From Tsukamurella sp. M9C (lineage in GTDB: Bacteria; Actinomycetota; Actinomycetes; Mycobacteriales; Mycobacteriaceae): a stretch of 64,000 bases of DNA. The notes beneath the pieces are model-generated. The model saw only the letters and a program-made list of their open reading frames with translations. It had not been told where the DNA came from and ran no database searches. Each line of letters opens with the position of its first letter. Position 1 is the first letter of the stretch. Positions 21,233 to 32,826 of this stretch are shown piece by piece. Position numbers and translations under genes: made by a program. The stretch covers positions 18,434-82,433 of the forward strand of contig NZ_JAIULG010000014.1 of the NCBI RefSeq assembly GCF_020169415.1. Direction: 5' to 3'.

Positions 21233-24200
21233 CCGTCGCCACCACGTCCGGTGCCGAGCTGAACGCTGCGCTGAAGCCGCAGCTGAAGGTGCTCGTGGAG
21301 GACATGCGAGCGCGCCTCACCGACGACGAGGTCGGTGCCCTCGCGCAGTGGCGCGCAACCTACGACGAGGCACGCAAACAGGAGCGCACCGCAGTCTCGT
21401 GGACGGACTGGTCGGAGGACCAGCTCACACAGGCAGCGGTGGGCTGGCTACTCACCTCGGTGTTCGTGCGCTTCTGCGAGGACAACCTGCTCCTCGGCGA
21501 TACCGGCGTGTGGATCGCCAGCCCAGACCACACGCTGCGCCAGCGCGCCCTCGACGCGGAGAACAGCTTCTACCGCAGCAACCCCGACGCCTCGTACCGC
21601 GAATGGTTGCAGGTGGCCTTCGATGAGCTCGGCGCGCACCGGGCCACCGAAGGCCTCGTGGATAGCCACGCCGCAATCCACATCTTCGCCCCGAGCTCGG
21701 ACGCTGTGCAGCGACTGTTGGAGTTCTGGAGGGCGACCGATGACGACGGTGTCCTCCTCTGGTCCTTCGCCGATCCCGAATTGGAGACCCGCTTCCTTGG
21801 CGACCTCTACCAGGATCTCTCGGACTTCGCGAAGAAGAAGTACGCCCTCCTCCAGACGCCGGTCTTCGTCGAGGAGTTCATCCTCGACCAGACGATGGAG
21901 CCGGCTCTCAATGATCGCCCGCTCGACGGCTTCAAACTCGTCGACCCCACCTGCGGATCGGGCCACTTCCTACTCGGCGCATTCCAGCGCCTCCTCGGAC
22001 GCTGGCGCGCTCAGGCTCCCGCGATGGAACCGCGTGCCCTCGCGGACAAGGCTCTGGGATCGATCTACGGCGTCGACCTGAACCCCTTCGCCGTCTCAAT
22101 CGCCCAGTTCCGGCTGCTCGTCGCGGCGATGCAGGCCTCCGGCGATTCCTCGCTCATCGGCCTCCCCGCCTTTACCCTCAACGTGATCAACGGCGACTCC
22201 CTACTCCACGGCCCCGACTCCGGCGGCCGCGACGCGCTGGACTACGGCGACGCCGCCTTCGACAAGGACGCCGTCGTCACCGGCTTCGCCTACAGCACCG
22301 AAGACCGCACCAAGCTCGCCCAGTTCCTCGCTTCGGGCCAGTACGACTGCGTCGTGGGCAACCCTCCATACATCACGGTCAAAGACAAGGCCCTCAACGC
22401 GAGGTACCGCGAGATCTACCACTACTGCAAGGGCACCTATGCCCTGACGGTTCCATTCATGGAGCGGTTCTTCGCCCTCGCGAAGCCCGGCGACAATGCT
22501 GGCTGGGTCGGCCAAATCACGTCGAACTCGTTCATGAAGCGCGAGTTCGGCGTTCCGCTGATCGAGAAATTCCTCGCGAACATCGACCTCCGCCTCGTGA
22601 TCGACACCTCCGGTGCGTACATCCCGGGCCACGGCACCCCGACTGTGATCCTCGTCGGTCGCAACCACGGTGCCGTGACCGAAACCGTCCGCGCCGTTCT
22701 CGGCATCCAGGGCGAACCCGGCGCACCCAAGAATCCCGCACAAGGAACGGTCTGGTCGTCAATCACGAGTCACACCGAGCAACCCGGGTTTGAAGACCAA
22801 TGGATCTCTGTCACAGATTTGCCGATCTCTAACCTGGCCGTTCACCCATGGAGCCTTTCAGGCGGCGGCGCGGTCGAACTTCTTGCGGCAATCAATCTAG
22901 CTGGGAGCCAAGCACTCTCCGAAACTACGACGGACATCGGCTTCATGGCGGTCACGCGCGAAGATGACGCGTTCGACCTCGGAGCCCCCACTCTGAGACG
23001 ACTCGGCATAGAACAGCAGCTCCAAAGGCCGTTCGTGGGTGGATCTTCGGTGCGGGACTGGTGCCTCACGGAGGCAAGCCGAGCAATGTGTCCGTATGGT
23101 GCTGACGGCAATGCCGCAGCAGACGAACCAACCAGGCGTGCTCTATGGCCTGTGCGTCCGCTGCTTAGAATCAGACGCGCACTGTCGGGGACCCAGGAAG
23201 AACAGGGTCTTGAATGGTGGGAGTATTCCCAGTTAAACAAGCGGCGATTCACGTCGGAACTCCTTATCGCATTTCCGTTCGTCAGCACGCACAACCACTT
23301 TTATCTGGCGAGAAACTCCGCTATCTTCATCCGCACGGCTCCCGTGATCAAGCTCCCCGAGGGCGCAACCGAGGACGAGCACCTCCGGCTCCTCGGCATC
23401 CTCAACAGCTCCACCGCCTGCTTCTGGCTCAAGCAGAACAGCCACAGCAAGGGCAACGCCACCGCCGCGAGTGGAATGCCTGACCAACCTTGGTCTTGGA
23501 ACTGGGAATTCACCGGCACAACCTTGAAGGACTTCCCACTTCCCCAGGATCTTCCACTCACCCGTGCTCGTTACATCGACGAACTCGCACAACGCCTTGC
23601 ATTGATTCAGCCAGATGTGGCAACGATCGAGGCCTTGGTCCACTCCCCTTCTGAGTTACTCGACGAAGATCGAGAGCTCCGCTCACGATTGATCTCCGAA
23701 CAAGAGGAACTCGATTGGGAGACGTATTATCATTATGGCCTGACCACCGAGAACCTCTCATTTCCAACCGGTACCGGGATTCCAATCACAGCTGGCCTGC
23801 GGTCTTTCGAGATTGTTATGGCCCGCAACATCCGCTCCGGGATTGACACGTCAAAATGGTTCTCACACGCAAATCATCAACATCCGATGCATGCAGATTT
23901 TCCAACCGACTGGCCACAGGCCTACCGCGATCTCATCCAGCGTCGCGTGAGCGAAATTGAGTCCAATCCCTTCATTCGCTTACTCGAGAAGCCCGAGTAC
24001 AAGCGCCGTTGGGCTGGCGAGTCCTGGGGCACGAAGGTGGAACGAGCCGTGCGAAACTGGCTCCTCGACAGCCTCGAAGACAAGTCGCTCTGGTTCACCC
24101 CACAGGGCACGCCCCAGCCGCTGTCGGTCGCTGAGCTTGCGGCCCGCGTCGAGACGAACTCGGAGTTCATCACCGCTCTGGACATGTGGGCCGGCCAGAA

Positions 24201-24759
24201 GGATGCACCAGTCACGAAGACTCTGGAAAAACTCCTCAAGGACGAGGCCGTGCCCTTCCTCGCCGAACTGCGCTACAAGCCCTCGGGTCTGCGTAAGCGC
24301 GCCGAGTGGGAGAAGGTCTGGGAACTCCAGCGCCAAGAGGACGCTGGTCTGGTCAAGGCAGAGGACATCCCCGTCCCTCCGAAGTACACCAGCGCCGACT
24401 TCAAGAAGCCATCGTATTGGCAGCATCGAGGCAAGCTCGACGTCCCCAAGGAACGATTCATCTCTTATCCCGGCCTCGGCCGCGCCACCGACCCCACCTC
24501 CCTCCTCGGCTGGGCCGGCTGGAACCACGCCTACCAGGGGCTCGCTCTGGCTCTGATTTTCGCCGGCGACGTCTCCGACGGCGCCAAAAATGAATACGCC
24601 GTCGCCGCCATTCAATCAGGCATCAATGAAATCTTGCCTTTCGTCCGCCAGTACCACAGTTTGCCAGACCCGGCCCTCTCGGCAAACTTGGCAGACTACC
24701 TTCAAACCCAGTTGTCCGAGATGGCGATCCATGCCAGAAAATTCTATCAGCCCAAATGA
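21229..24759 (+). CDS. pglX: BREX-2 adenine-specific DNA methyltransferase PglX
   Basis: A 1176-residue class I N6-adenine methyltransferase that would mark host DNA at the BREX motif. The SAM-binding motif DPTCGSGHF lies at 239-247, the acidic SAM contact in GVDLNPFA near 281-288, and the catalytic NPPY at 378-381. The long C-terminal part should contain the target-recognition region. ATG at 21229 overlaps the pglW stop (ATGA). Base composition is mosaic: 21241-21300 has 40 G/C of 60, whereas 23701-23760 has 29 of 60 (hand counts), and it rises again after about 24000. That pattern fits replacement of the specificity domain by horizontal exchange. I saw no long homopolymer of the kind that phase-varies Streptomyces pglX. 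Confidence 0.95.
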   Translation: MTVATTSGAELNAALKPQLKVLVEDMRARLTDDEVGALAQWRATYDEARKQERTAVSWTDWSEDQLTQAAVGWLLTSVFVRFCEDNLLLGDTGVWIASPDHTLRQRALDAENSFYRSNPDASYREWLQVAFDELGAHRATEGLVDSHAAIHIFAPSSDAVQRLLEFWRATDDDGVLLWSFADPELETRFLGDLYQDLSDFAKKKYALLQTPVFVEEFILDQTMEPALNDRPLDGFKLVDPTCGSGHFLLGAFQRLLGRWRAQAPAMEPRALADKALGSIYGVDLNPFAVSIAQFRLLVAAMQASGDSSLIGLPAFTLNVINGDSLLHGPDSGGRDALDYGDAAFDKDAVVTGFAYSTEDRTKLAQFLASGQYDCVVGNPPYITVKDKALNARYREIYHYCKGTYALTVPFMERFFALAKPGDNAGWVGQITSNSFMKREFGVPLIEKFLANIDLRLVIDTSGAYIPGHGTPTVILVGRNHGAVTETVRAVLGIQGEPGAPKNPAQGTVWSSITSHTEQPGFEDQWISVTDLPISNLAVHPWSLSGGGAVELLAAINLAGSQALSETTTDIGFMAVTREDDAFDLGAPTLRRLGIEQQLQRPFVGGSSVRDWCLTEASRAMCPYGADGNAAADEPTRRALWPVRPLLRIRRALSGTQEEQGLEWWEYSQLNKRRFTSELLIAFPFVSTHNHFYLARNSAIFIRTAPVIKLPEGATEDEHLRLLGILNSSTACFWLKQNSHSKGNATAASGMPDQPWSWNWEFTGTTLKDFPLPQDLPLTRARYIDELAQRLALIQPDVATIEALVHSPSELLDEDRELRSRLISEQEELDWETYYHYGLTTENLSFPTGTGIPITAGLRSFEIVMARNIRSGIDTSKWFSHANHQHPMHADFPTDWPQAYRDLIQRRVSEIESNPFIRLLEKPEYKRRWAGESWGTKVERAVRNWLLDSLEDKSLWFTPQGTPQPLSVAELAARVETNSEFITALDMWAGQKDAPVTKTLEKLLKDEAVPFLAELRYKPSGLRKRAEWEKVWELQRQEDAGLVKAEDIPVPPKYTSADFKKPSYWQHRGKLDVPKERFISYPGLGRATDPTSLLGWAGWNHAYQGLALALIFAGDVSDGAKNEYAVAAIQSGINEILPFVRQYHSLPDPALSANLADYLQTQLSEMAIHARKFYQPK

Positions 24760-24780
24760 ATGAGATTCGAAGAGTCATAA

Positions 24781-26106
24781 ATGCCTGAAGATGACACAAG
24801 CCGATCGATGGTTAGAACTCTGCTCGAAGAGAAGGGGTTCTCGATCGTCGATGAACACAATTCTGGAATTTTGACCATCCCTCAAGGTGAAGACACCTCG
24901 ACAGCCTGGGCGCGAAGGGGAGCAATTGTAATCGACGATCACTTCGAAGAACTGGTCGAACAACTTAGGGAAAACCCGTCGCCGTTAGAAGAATTCCACG
25001 GATTTCAAACGAGCAACGGATACTTCGAATTCTACGTCGAGAATCCATCGATCCAGCTGTACCGTCGTTCTACGCCGATCTATTCAGGCAGACTCGGCAA
25101 ACTGACGGCTCCGACAAATTCGGACACCTTCAACTGTCAGCATATCGCGGGTGCGCGATCTATCGATATGAGTCGCTACACCCAGGTCCCGGACCGCCCG
25201 TCTGCACGCCTACCTGAGCCGATCCACCTACCAGGAGCTCCTTGCGTCGAGTTGTCCTGGGGGACGGCGTGCGCGCGACTCTATTCGCCAGGAGAGTTGC
25301 GAATACGCTTCGAGCAAGATCGAAGCCAATTGCGACCAGATCTAACTATCAAGATCTTTGGAACGGAGCAACTCTCAGAGGCCGAGGCGATGAAGATCGC
25401 GTCGTCATTTCTGTACGAGCTCGCCGCCCGCAACGGAGCACTACTAGCCCTCGCACCCCGCACCGAAAACACTCAATCGCCCGCTAAGAAGCATCGAACA
25501 ATTGTTGATGAGGTTCGATATCCTTCAACAAGGATCAATAGCGAGGTTTCAGAACTTTTCCAATTCGCCGAAGCGGTCAATCTCAACCGCCCACTTTCAT
25601 TTCTGTCCTATTACCAAGTGCTCGAGTATTACTTCCCACTCGCAACTACCCAGGACACAGTTCGTCGGCTACGAAAGGAAATAAGAGACGTCCGTTTCAA
25701 CCCCGACGCCAACGAAGACCTCTTACGCGTTGTGAAGATCGCAGGTGCATCCGCACGCGTTACAGAAGAGGAACAGTTAAAACTGCTGGTCCACGAGGTC
25801 GCCGACGAGACGCGGATACGAGAATTCGTGATGCACGAGGACGTCAGAGCACACTTCGGGAAACGTGGAAAGATAACGGTACGGCAGCCGATCAACACTG
25901 GTCAATCGATCAGTTCCGCAGCACTTCTCACCCAGGTCGCGGAACGAATATACTTCATTCGCAACAGAATCGTTCACTCAAAAGACGATCCACGCTTTGC
26001 TGATGCGCCGATTCTACTTCCTAGGAGCGGCGAAGCCGAAGCGCTCGGACCCGATATCGAGGTTGTGCGCATGCTTGCAATCGATGCAATATCATACTTT
26101 CAATAG
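24781..26106 (+). CDS. HEPN-motif protein inserted in the BREX operon
   Basis: A 441-residue soluble protein of no family I can name. The C-terminal third looks like an all-helical HEPN domain: FLSYYQVLEYYFP near 283-295, and RNRIVH at 394-399, which is the R-N-x3-H signature of metal-independent HEPN ribonucleases, as in ApeA-like and other abortive-infection effectors. The N-terminal 250 residues could be a sensor. The gene is clearly AT-richer than its neighbours (23 G/C of 60 at 25501-25560) and lies between pglX and pglY, which are usually adjacent in this operon type, so it is a likely later arrival. It begins 21 bases after pglX. RNase activity is inferred from the motif only. Confidence 0.75.
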   Translation: MPEDDTSRSMVRTLLEEKGFSIVDEHNSGILTIPQGEDTSTAWARRGAIVIDDHFEELVEQLRENPSPLEEFHGFQTSNGYFEFYVENPSIQLYRRSTPIYSGRLGKLTAPTNSDTFNCQHIAGARSIDMSRYTQVPDRPSARLPEPIHLPGAPCVELSWGTACARLYSPGELRIRFEQDRSQLRPDLTIKIFGTEQLSEAEAMKIASSFLYELAARNGALLALAPRTENTQSPAKKHRTIVDEVRYPSTRINSEVSELFQFAEAVNLNRPLSFLSYYQVLEYYFPLATTQDTVRRLRKEIRDVRFNPDANEDLLRVVKIAGASARVTEEEQLKLLVHEVADETRIREFVMHEDVRAHFGKRGKITVRQPINTGQSISSAALLTQVAERIYFIRNRIVHSKDDPRFADAPILLPRSGEAEALGPDIEVVRMLAIDAISYFQ

Positions 26107-26238
26107 TTCGAACTAGTCGCACCGCACGCACACCCGGGGTGATGCCACGAGTACATACGCACCTACGAAGGGCGGATTGGGCCAGGTACTGCCATCCTTC
26201 GCCCGATACGCCCCACCCCGCAGTGCCCGTATCAACCG

Positions 26239-26267
26239 TTGTCATGCGGTCTAACCGGCGCTTACAT
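26239..26267 (+). promoter_or_regulatory. Weak candidate promoter ahead of pglY
   Basis: The 238-base gap between the HEPN gene and pglY is the only large gap in the BREX operon. Within it TTGTCA at 26239-26244 and TTACAT at 26262-26267 are 17 bases apart, matching the -35 hexamer at five of six and the -10 at three of six positions. An internal promoter would let pglYZ-brxD-brxHI be expressed independently of the inserted gene. I see no coding sequence or strong hairpin in the rest of the gap. Confidence 0.28.
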
Positions 26268-26344
26268 CACAGCCCCTACGGCTCAAGGCCGTCTGGACGG
26301 ATAGGCTCGACCCGACCAGCGAAAAGACGGAGTAGCGACACACC

Positions 26345-29300
26345 ATGTTCTCAGGCCCCGGCACCGCCGCACGCACGCTGCGGGAGACGTTCTCGATCCC
26401 TGAATCGCACGGCACGAACGACTACGTGCTGCGTCTGTCGGACTCGGTCGAGCGCGGGCACATGCAGGGGACCGTCGACGCCTACGTGGTCACCCCCGCG
26501 ATCGCCGAGGCCTTCGACCAGGCACTCGGCACCGTCGAAGAGGCGCTGCGGACCGGAGAGAACAAGGCCGCGTACCTGAACGGATCATTCGGCTCCGGTA
26601 AGTCACACTTCATGGCCGTGTTGTACGGAGTGCTCGGTCGTGCGTCCGAGACCCTCGCCATCACCGACCTGCAGCCGATCATCGCCAAACACCCCCGGGC
26701 CACCGAGGCGAACCTGCTTCGGCTCACGTTCCACTTCCTCGACTCCACCACCATCGAATCCGCGCTGTTCGATCAGTACCTGCGTCAGATCGCCCAGTTT
26801 CATCCCGATGCCAGGCCGCCCGTACTCCACTCCGCCGGCGGCCTCTTCGAGGACGCCGCGCGCCTCCGCTCCGAGATGGGGGACGAGAAGTTCTTCGCCG
26901 GCCTCAATCAGGGCGAGGCGGCACCGTCGGGCACCGTGAACTGGGCGGCGCTCGGCGCGGCCACCACCACGTGGAACGACAACACCTACGCCGAGTCCTC
27001 CGCGCCGGGGGCCCCCGCCGCGGACCGCGCGCGACTGAAGCAAGCGCTGATCGCCACGTACTTCACCAGCTTCTCGCGCAACACCGACTGGCTGCCGCTC
27101 GAGGATGGCCTCTCAGTAATCGCGGATCACGCGAAGTCGCTCGGTTACGACGGAGTCGTCCTCCTCCTCGACGAGCTCGTCCTGTGGCTCACGTTCCTCA
27201 TCACCGAGCGCGAGAAGTTCAGCGCCGAGGTCCAGAAGATCACCAAGCTCGTCGAGACCAGCCGGGGGCGGCTCGCCGTCCCGATCGCCTCGTTCATCGC
27301 GCGCCAGCACGACCTTTCCAAGTGGGTCGCGGGCGGCAGCGATTCCGGTGCCACCCAGCAGGCCGTCGAGCAGGCGTTCGCGCACCAGGCCGGCCGTTTC
27401 GGCGAGGTCACCCTGGGCGACGAGAACCTTCCCTACATCGCCAACAAGCGCCTCCTCCAGCCCTTGGACGCCGAGGCTGCCTCCGCGCTACAGGATTCGT
27501 TCGGCCGGATCGAACGCAGCCCCAAGGTGTGGGACGTGCTGCTCGACGGCGTGAACACCGACGATCAGCACCGCGGCGCTGACGCCGACGCCTTCAAACT
27601 GACCTACCCCTTCTCCCCGGCCCTCATCGCCACCCTTCGCGCCCTCTCCGGCCAGATGCAACGCGAGCGCACCGCCCTCAAGGTGATGCAGCAAATGCTG
27701 CAGGACGAGGCCGATCAGCTGACCATCTCCAACGTGATCCCCGTGGGCGACGCCTTCGACTACGTGATCGACAGCGCGGGCGGCACCGCGATCAATGCCG
27801 CCGCCGCATCCACGTTCAAGACCGCGCGCACCCTGTGGTTGGAGAAGCTGCGCCCGCTGCTATTCCGCGAGGCCGGCGTCGATACCGACATCACCGACGG
27901 CGAGACCCCTCCAGGGCTCCGTGCCGACATCCGGATCGCCAAGACTCTGCTCATGGCCGCGATCGCGCCGAACGTGCCCGCGCTCAAACAGATCGACGCC
28001 AACCGGCTCGCCTCCCTCAACCACGGCAGCGTGATCTCTCTGATCCCCGGCGACCAGGCCACGCAGATCCTCGGCAAGGTCAAGCGCTGGGCCGCCGAGA
28101 TCCCCGAGATCAGCGTGACCTCGGACGCGAACCCCATCATCTCCGCCTCCCTCGAATCTGTCGACTACGAACGGATCGTCAAGCGCGCCTCCGGCGAGGA
28201 CACCGACGGCCGGCGCCGCGAACTCATCCGCCGGCTCCTCGCCGAGCAGTTCGGCGTCGCCGACGCGACCGCCACCATCGACGCTGCCCGCCTCCGGCAG
28301 ATCGTCTGGCGCGGGACCGAGCGCATCGTCGAGATCGTCTTCGGCAACGTACGCGACCGCGGCTACCTCTCCGACGAGGCCTTCGTCCCGCAGACGCACG
28401 GCGCGCTGCGCCTGGTGGTCGATCTCCCCTTCGACGACCCCGGCCACACCGTCCAGGAGGACCACGACCGGATCGACGAACTCCGACGCACCGGCGACGA
28501 GGCCTTCACCATCGCCTGGCTGCCCACCTTCTTCGACGACGACACCAACCGCCGCCTCGGCCGGCTCGTGGTGCTCGAGTACCTGCTCAACGGCGAGCGC
28601 TGGGGCACCTACGCCAACGAGCTCCCGGAGGCCGACCGGTCCACCGCGAAGGCCATCCTCGAGGGCCAGCGCAGCCAGACCACCGCGCAGCTGGAGTTGG
28701 CGCTGCAGGTGGCGTACGGCGTGGTCGGTGGGGCGAAAGCGCCGGAGCCCTACCTCCGGCCCCTGCACTCCGGGGTCAGCGTGAGCACGCCGATCGGCAA
28801 CTCGCTCGGCGCCGCCGCGGAACGACTGTTCGCAGACTCCTTCGCCTCCCGCTTCCCCGAGCACCCCGAGTTCTCGCCCGAGGACAAGCTCATCGTGCGG
28901 CGTGATCTGAACGTCGTGCTCCGCCGCCTGCGGCAGGCGCAGTCGGTGCCGGACGGCCGGGTGGCTCTCGACCAGTCCGAACGCTCGACGGCGCGCCGCA
29001 TCGTTGGACCTCTCGAACTGGCCCGCACCAACGAGACGCACCTCATGTTCGGCCCGGATCAGTTCACCACCTGGCAGAACCGCATCACGCAGGAGCTGGG
29101 GCGCGCCGGGATCGACGAGGGCGGCACCGTCGAAGTGGCGGCGCTGCGGCAGGCGATTGCGAAAATCGCGGAGCGCCGCGGCCTGACGGACGACATGGTC
29201 GACCTGATCGCGGCGGTGTGGGCGACGCGGACCAAGCGGTCCTGGTTCCTGTTCAAGTCGACGGTGGAGGAACCCGCCGTCGGCGAGATCAAGCCTGCCA

Positions 29301-30094
29301 TGGAGCTTCGTCTCGAGCCCCTTCCCGACCAGGCGGTGTTCGAGCGCGCCGTGCAGCGGTGGAGGACGTGGACCGGCCAGAACCTCAGCGAGTACCTCAC
29401 GGCGACGAATCTCGGCGTGTTCGGTGACGCGGTGCGCGAGTACGCGCGCTCCGAGTTCGCCGGCCGCCGCAGCTTCGTCCGCGAGCTGCAGACGTACTAC
29501 GAGTACTTCGGGCTCCCCTTCAGCGAGGGCCGCGGCCCGCTCGCGGCCGATCTGATGGAACTCTTTGAAGACCGGGTACCGGGTGCCAAGAACTTGGACC
29601 TCGTTCCACTCATCGCGGACGCATTGCTCCGCGGGTCCGACATCGAGGTCTCGCAATCGCTGAGCACCGCCGCCGACGTAGCGCAGGCGATCACGAAGTA
29701 CCCCGTCACACGGTGGGACGTCCTGGTCCAGGCGCCGGGCGACACCCCGCACGGCAGCCAGGCCAAGCGGATCCTCTCCGACATCCAGCAAGCGGTGACC
29801 TCCCAGGAGTTCGCCATCGGCCTTGCCGGTGCTCTGGAGCGCGCCAATGGTCAGCGCGAGTCGTGGTTGGAGGCCCTCGCGCCGGGCCCCGTCGCCCCGC
29901 CTCCGCCGCCACCGGCACGGCCGGACCCCGACAAGATTCCACTCCCGGTCGATCCCGCTACACGGACGTTCCAGCCGGTCACCCTTGACCTGAATGCCGA
30001 CACGGAGTCGGTGTTCGAGCAGCGCCTTCAGGCGCTGCTGCGCGCCCACCCCGGAGCACGATTCCAGGTCACCATCACGCGGGTGGACGAGTGA
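26345..30094 (+). CDS. pglY: BREX-2 ATPase PglY (BrxC-like)
   Basis: A 1249-residue P-loop ATPase, the large ATPase component of BREX type 2. Walker [10 protein letters not shown] lies at 80-88 and the Walker B strand VVLLLDEL at 271-278; both are intact. The remaining 950 residues are mostly helical, with a Pro-rich segment near the C-terminus ([15 protein letters not shown]), as is usual for PglY. Length fits the family (about 1200-1300). It probably forms an assembly with PglX and PglZ on DNA. The ATG at 26345 has GGAG about 12 bases upstream. The end overlaps the pglZ start by four bases (GTGA), so translation of the two is coupled. Confidence 0.93.
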   Translation: MFSGPGTAARTLRETFSIPESHGTNDYVLRLSDSVERGHMQGTVDAYVVTPAIAEAFDQALGTVEEALRTGENKAAYLNGSFGSGKSHFMAVLYGVLGRASETLAITDLQPIIAKHPRATEANLLRLTFHFLDSTTIESALFDQYLRQIAQFHPDARPPVLHSAGGLFEDAARLRSEMGDEKFFAGLNQGEAAPSGTVNWAALGAATTTWNDNTYAESSAPGAPAADRARLKQALIATYFTSFSRNTDWLPLEDGLSVIADHAKSLGYDGVVLLLDELVLWLTFLITEREKFSAEVQKITKLVETSRGRLAVPIASFIARQHDLSKWVAGGSDSGATQQAVEQAFAHQAGRFGEVTLGDENLPYIANKRLLQPLDAEAASALQDSFGRIERSPKVWDVLLDGVNTDDQHRGADADAFKLTYPFSPALIATLRALSGQMQRERTALKVMQQMLQDEADQLTISNVIPVGDAFDYVIDSAGGTAINAAAASTFKTARTLWLEKLRPLLFREAGVDTDITDGETPPGLRADIRIAKTLLMAAIAPNVPALKQIDANRLASLNHGSVISLIPGDQATQILGKVKRWAAEIPEISVTSDANPIISASLESVDYERIVKRASGEDTDGRRRELIRRLLAEQFGVADATATIDAARLRQIVWRGTERIVEIVFGNVRDRGYLSDEAFVPQTHGALRLVVDLPFDDPGHTVQEDHDRIDELRRTGDEAFTIAWLPTFFDDDTNRRLGRLVVLEYLLNGERWGTYANELPEADRSTAKAILEGQRSQTTAQLELALQVAYGVVGGAKAPEPYLRPLHSGVSVSTPIGNSLGAAAERLFADSFASRFPEHPEFSPEDKLIVRRDLNVVLRRLRQAQSVPDGRVALDQSERSTARRIVGPLELARTNETHLMFGPDQFTTWQNRITQELGRAGIDEGGTVEVAALRQAIAKIAERRGLTDDMVDLIAAVWATRTKRSWFLFKSTVEEPAVGEIKPAMELRLEPLPDQAVFERAVQRWRTWTGQNLSEYLTATNLGVFGDAVREYARSEFAGRRSFVRELQTYYEYFGLPFSEGRGPLAADLMELFEDRVPGAKNLDLVPLIADALLRGSDIEVSQSLSTAADVAQAITKYPVTRWDVLVQAPGDTPHGSQAKRILSDIQQAVTSQEFAIGLAGALERANGQRESWLEALAPGPVAPPPPPPARPDPDKIPLPVDPATRTFQPVTLDLNADTESVFEQRLQALLRAHPGARFQVTITRVDE

Positions 30095-32826
30095 CGAGTT
30101 CACTGCCGATCGCCGACCGCGCCGGAATCCGCGCGCTGGTACGGCAACTCAAGGCGAAGGAGTACGCACGCGGCGCGATCGCCGTCGCGGCGCGACCGGA
30201 GTGGTCCGGTGACCCGACGCTCACCCTCGACGGACAGCGCGTCCGCGTGCGCACGGCCCCGAGCGTGCTCGCGATCCGTGACGCATTGCTGGACCGGTAC
30301 GAGGTGGACTGGGTCGTGATCCTCACGGACCGTCCGGCGACGGAGATCCCCGTCGGTGTGCAGGAGCACCTCACCGGCCGGCACACCCTCTCCCATCTGG
30401 ATCCGTGGCCCGCACTGCGTGAGGCGTTCAACGCGACCAGCCAGGAGTACAGCCTGCTGGGCAACAAGAACGACGCCGCGCGGTCAGCCCTGCGCTCGCT
30501 CCCGGACGCCGTGCAACCCGCCCCCGGAGGCGTGCTCACCGGCGACCACCTCTTCGGTGCGCTCACGCGCGGCTTCGGACTCGAGGCAGACAGTGTGGCG
30601 CCCCATCGCGTGGCGCTGTGGTCGATCTCCTCCACACATGTCAGGTTCGAGTCCTGGCGGGAGAGCGCCGATCCGGTCCTGCTCGAACAGTTCAACGCCT
30701 GGCTGTCCAGACGACTCGGGGATGCCGGCCGCGCGATGACCGCCGTCTGGCGCACGCGCGGGCCGGCCGACCTCGTGCCGCTCGGCCTCGTCGCTGCGCT
30801 CACCGACGACACCCACACGGAGCACTCCGCAGCGACGGCACGGGACACTGTGGTCGTCGTCCGCACGCTGCTCGCTCAGGCGCTCGGCGTCGAGCTGACC
30901 GAACGCGAAATCCGTGCCTGGGGCACCGCCGCCACGCTCGCCGCCCAGGAGAGCGGCACGGCACCCGTGCTCCGACGCGCCACCGACCTCGTCTCGGAGT
31001 TTCGCGCCACCCCGCTCGTGGGTCGCTCGGACGTGCTCCCCGACGCGCTCCCGCACCGACTCGCTCACTTCGCCGTAGCCCTCGACTCCGCCGTCGAAGG
31101 CGGTCCCCTCGCCGACGCCGAGGACAGTTGGGAGGCGGTCCGAGCGCACTCCTCCGCCCTCGCGGACGGTCCCGACGCACCGCAGGACGTCCGGGTCGCC
31201 CGGTCTGCACTACGCCTCCTGCGATGGACACGCGGAGAATTCGAGTCGCCCGTCGGGCTGAGCGCCTGGCTTCTTGCGTACCGCACTGAGCTCTCCTGGG
31301 TCGATGCGGCGATCGACGAGGCTTTCGTCGGTGCAGAGGATCCCGCACTGCAGTCCGCCAACGGTCGAATCCTGGAGACGGTCCGCGCGCGGCGCGGGGC
31401 ATATGACCGCGAGTTCGCCAGGGAGCTCGCGGCTTCAGCCACGCACGCCCCGTCCGATGACGCGTTCCTGCCGATCGAGAACCTGCTCGACCGCGTCGTC
31501 GTGCCACTGACCCAGCCTGCGCCGTCGACCTTCGGGGACGATCGGCAGGACCGCTCCCCCGTGCTGCTGATCGTCGCGGACGGCATGGGCTCCGCAGCGG
31601 CCAACGAGATCGTCACCGATCTCACCCGACGCAGTCCGCAGTGGCAACAGTTCACACGGGACGACCTGCCCACCTCAGCTGTCGCAGTCCTTCCCACGGT
31701 CACGCGCTTCTCCCGATGCTCGCTGCTCACCGGCGCTCTCACCGCGGGCGACCAAACCAAAGAAAAGCCCGGTTTCGCCTCGTGGCTCGAACGAAATGGG
31801 CTGCCGGCCGAACAGACTCCGCTGTTTCACAAGGCCCAGCTCGATACACTCGCTGGCGGGTCCCTCGCCCCCGAGGTGCGCGAGTCCATCAATGACACCG
31901 TCGGAACCCCCGTGGTCGCGTGCGTGCTCAACACGATCGATGACGCCCTGGACAAGTCCGATCCGATCGGCACTGTCTGGACCGTCTCGCAGGTGCGGCA
32001 CCTGGAGGCGCTGCTCGCGGCGGCCGCGACCGTCGGGCGCACCGTCGTCCTCGTCTCCGACCACGGACACGTCGTCGAGCGGAGTGAGGCACCGTCGGTC
32101 CAGCGCGGCACCCGGACCTCCGCACGGCACCGTCCCGTCGACGAGCCGGCTGAGGCGTACGAGGTTCTCTTGACGGGCCCACGGGTTCTCGCGGACGGGA
32201 GCCAGGAGATCCTCGCCGTCGATGAACAGGTCCGGTACACGGGCAAGAAGGCCGGGTATCACGGCGGAGGGTCGCCCGCGGAAGTCACCATCCCCGTCAC
32301 GATCCTCGTGAAGGGCGCCCCGCCCGCCCATCTGGAGCTGAGGCCCGGAGGCATCGAGGCGCCGCAGTTCTGGAACGGGTCGCCGGCCTCAATCATCGGT
32401 CCGGTACCGATGGCAGCACCGAAGGCACCGACCAAGCCCGCCCGGAGGAAGGCGGAGCCGAAGGGTGACGGTCTGTTCGACCTTCCCGATGCGCCGAGCA
32501 CATCACCTTCGGCACCTGTCCAAGACAGCGCCGTGGCCGCCCTTGAGGAGAGTGACCTGTTCCGATCACAGATGCGGCTGTTCGCGCCCCGGATGAAGGC
32601 AGCGGCGGTCGGCAGCGTCATCCGAGAAGCGATCTCGCTGGGCGGCGTCCTGCCGCTCGCCCGCGTCGATGCCCTACTCGGGTCGACGTCCGCGCGCGTC
32701 GGGCGCACCGCCCCCACGCTCCTGCAGGTGTTCAACGTCGACGGCGTGGAGGCCGTCTCGGTGAACGGAACAGAGTTGGTGGTCGCTGCCGATGTTCTCT
32801 TCGAGCAGTTCGGAGTTCGACGGTGA
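30091..32826 (+). CDS. pglZ: BREX-2 PglZ alkaline-phosphatase-like protein
   Basis: A 911-residue member of the PglZ family, the hallmark protein of BREX systems. Family motifs of the alkaline-phosphatase fold are present: [10 protein letters not shown] at 491-500 (first metal-binding Asp497), VVLVSDHGH at 652-660 (Asp657, His658, second metal site) and a late YHGGGSP loop. The N-terminal 450 residues are the PglZ-specific region. PglZ is essential for BREX/Pgl phage resistance, but its substrate is not known. It starts with GTG overlapping pglY and ends overlapping brxD, again by four bases. Confidence 0.95.
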   Translation: MTSSLPIADRAGIRALVRQLKAKEYARGAIAVAARPEWSGDPTLTLDGQRVRVRTAPSVLAIRDALLDRYEVDWVVILTDRPATEIPVGVQEHLTGRHTLSHLDPWPALREAFNATSQEYSLLGNKNDAARSALRSLPDAVQPAPGGVLTGDHLFGALTRGFGLEADSVAPHRVALWSISSTHVRFESWRESADPVLLEQFNAWLSRRLGDAGRAMTAVWRTRGPADLVPLGLVAALTDDTHTEHSAATARDTVVVVRTLLAQALGVELTEREIRAWGTAATLAAQESGTAPVLRRATDLVSEFRATPLVGRSDVLPDALPHRLAHFAVALDSAVEGGPLADAEDSWEAVRAHSSALADGPDAPQDVRVARSALRLLRWTRGEFESPVGLSAWLLAYRTELSWVDAAIDEAFVGAEDPALQSANGRILETVRARRGAYDREFARELAASATHAPSDDAFLPIENLLDRVVVPLTQPAPSTFGDDRQDRSPVLLIVADGMGSAAANEIVTDLTRRSPQWQQFTRDDLPTSAVAVLPTVTRFSRCSLLTGALTAGDQTKEKPGFASWLERNGLPAEQTPLFHKAQLDTLAGGSLAPEVRESINDTVGTPVVACVLNTIDDALDKSDPIGTVWTVSQVRHLEALLAAAATVGRTVVLVSDHGHVVERSEAPSVQRGTRTSARHRPVDEPAEAYEVLLTGPRVLADGSQEILAVDEQVRYTGKKAGYHGGGSPAEVTIPVTILVKGAPPAHLELRPGGIEAPQFWNGSPASIIGPVPMAAPKAPTKPARRKAEPKGDGLFDLPDAPSTSPSAPVQDSAVAALEESDLFRSQMRLFAPRMKAAAVGSVIREAISLGGVLPLARVDALLGSTSARVGRTAPTLLQVFNVDGVEAVSVNGTELVVAADVLFEQFGVRR

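Noticed and set aside
21229..24759. Phase-variable homopolymer in pglX, as in Streptomyces Pgl
   Set aside because: By eye no run longer than about five identical bases occurs in the gene, so slippage switching is not supported.
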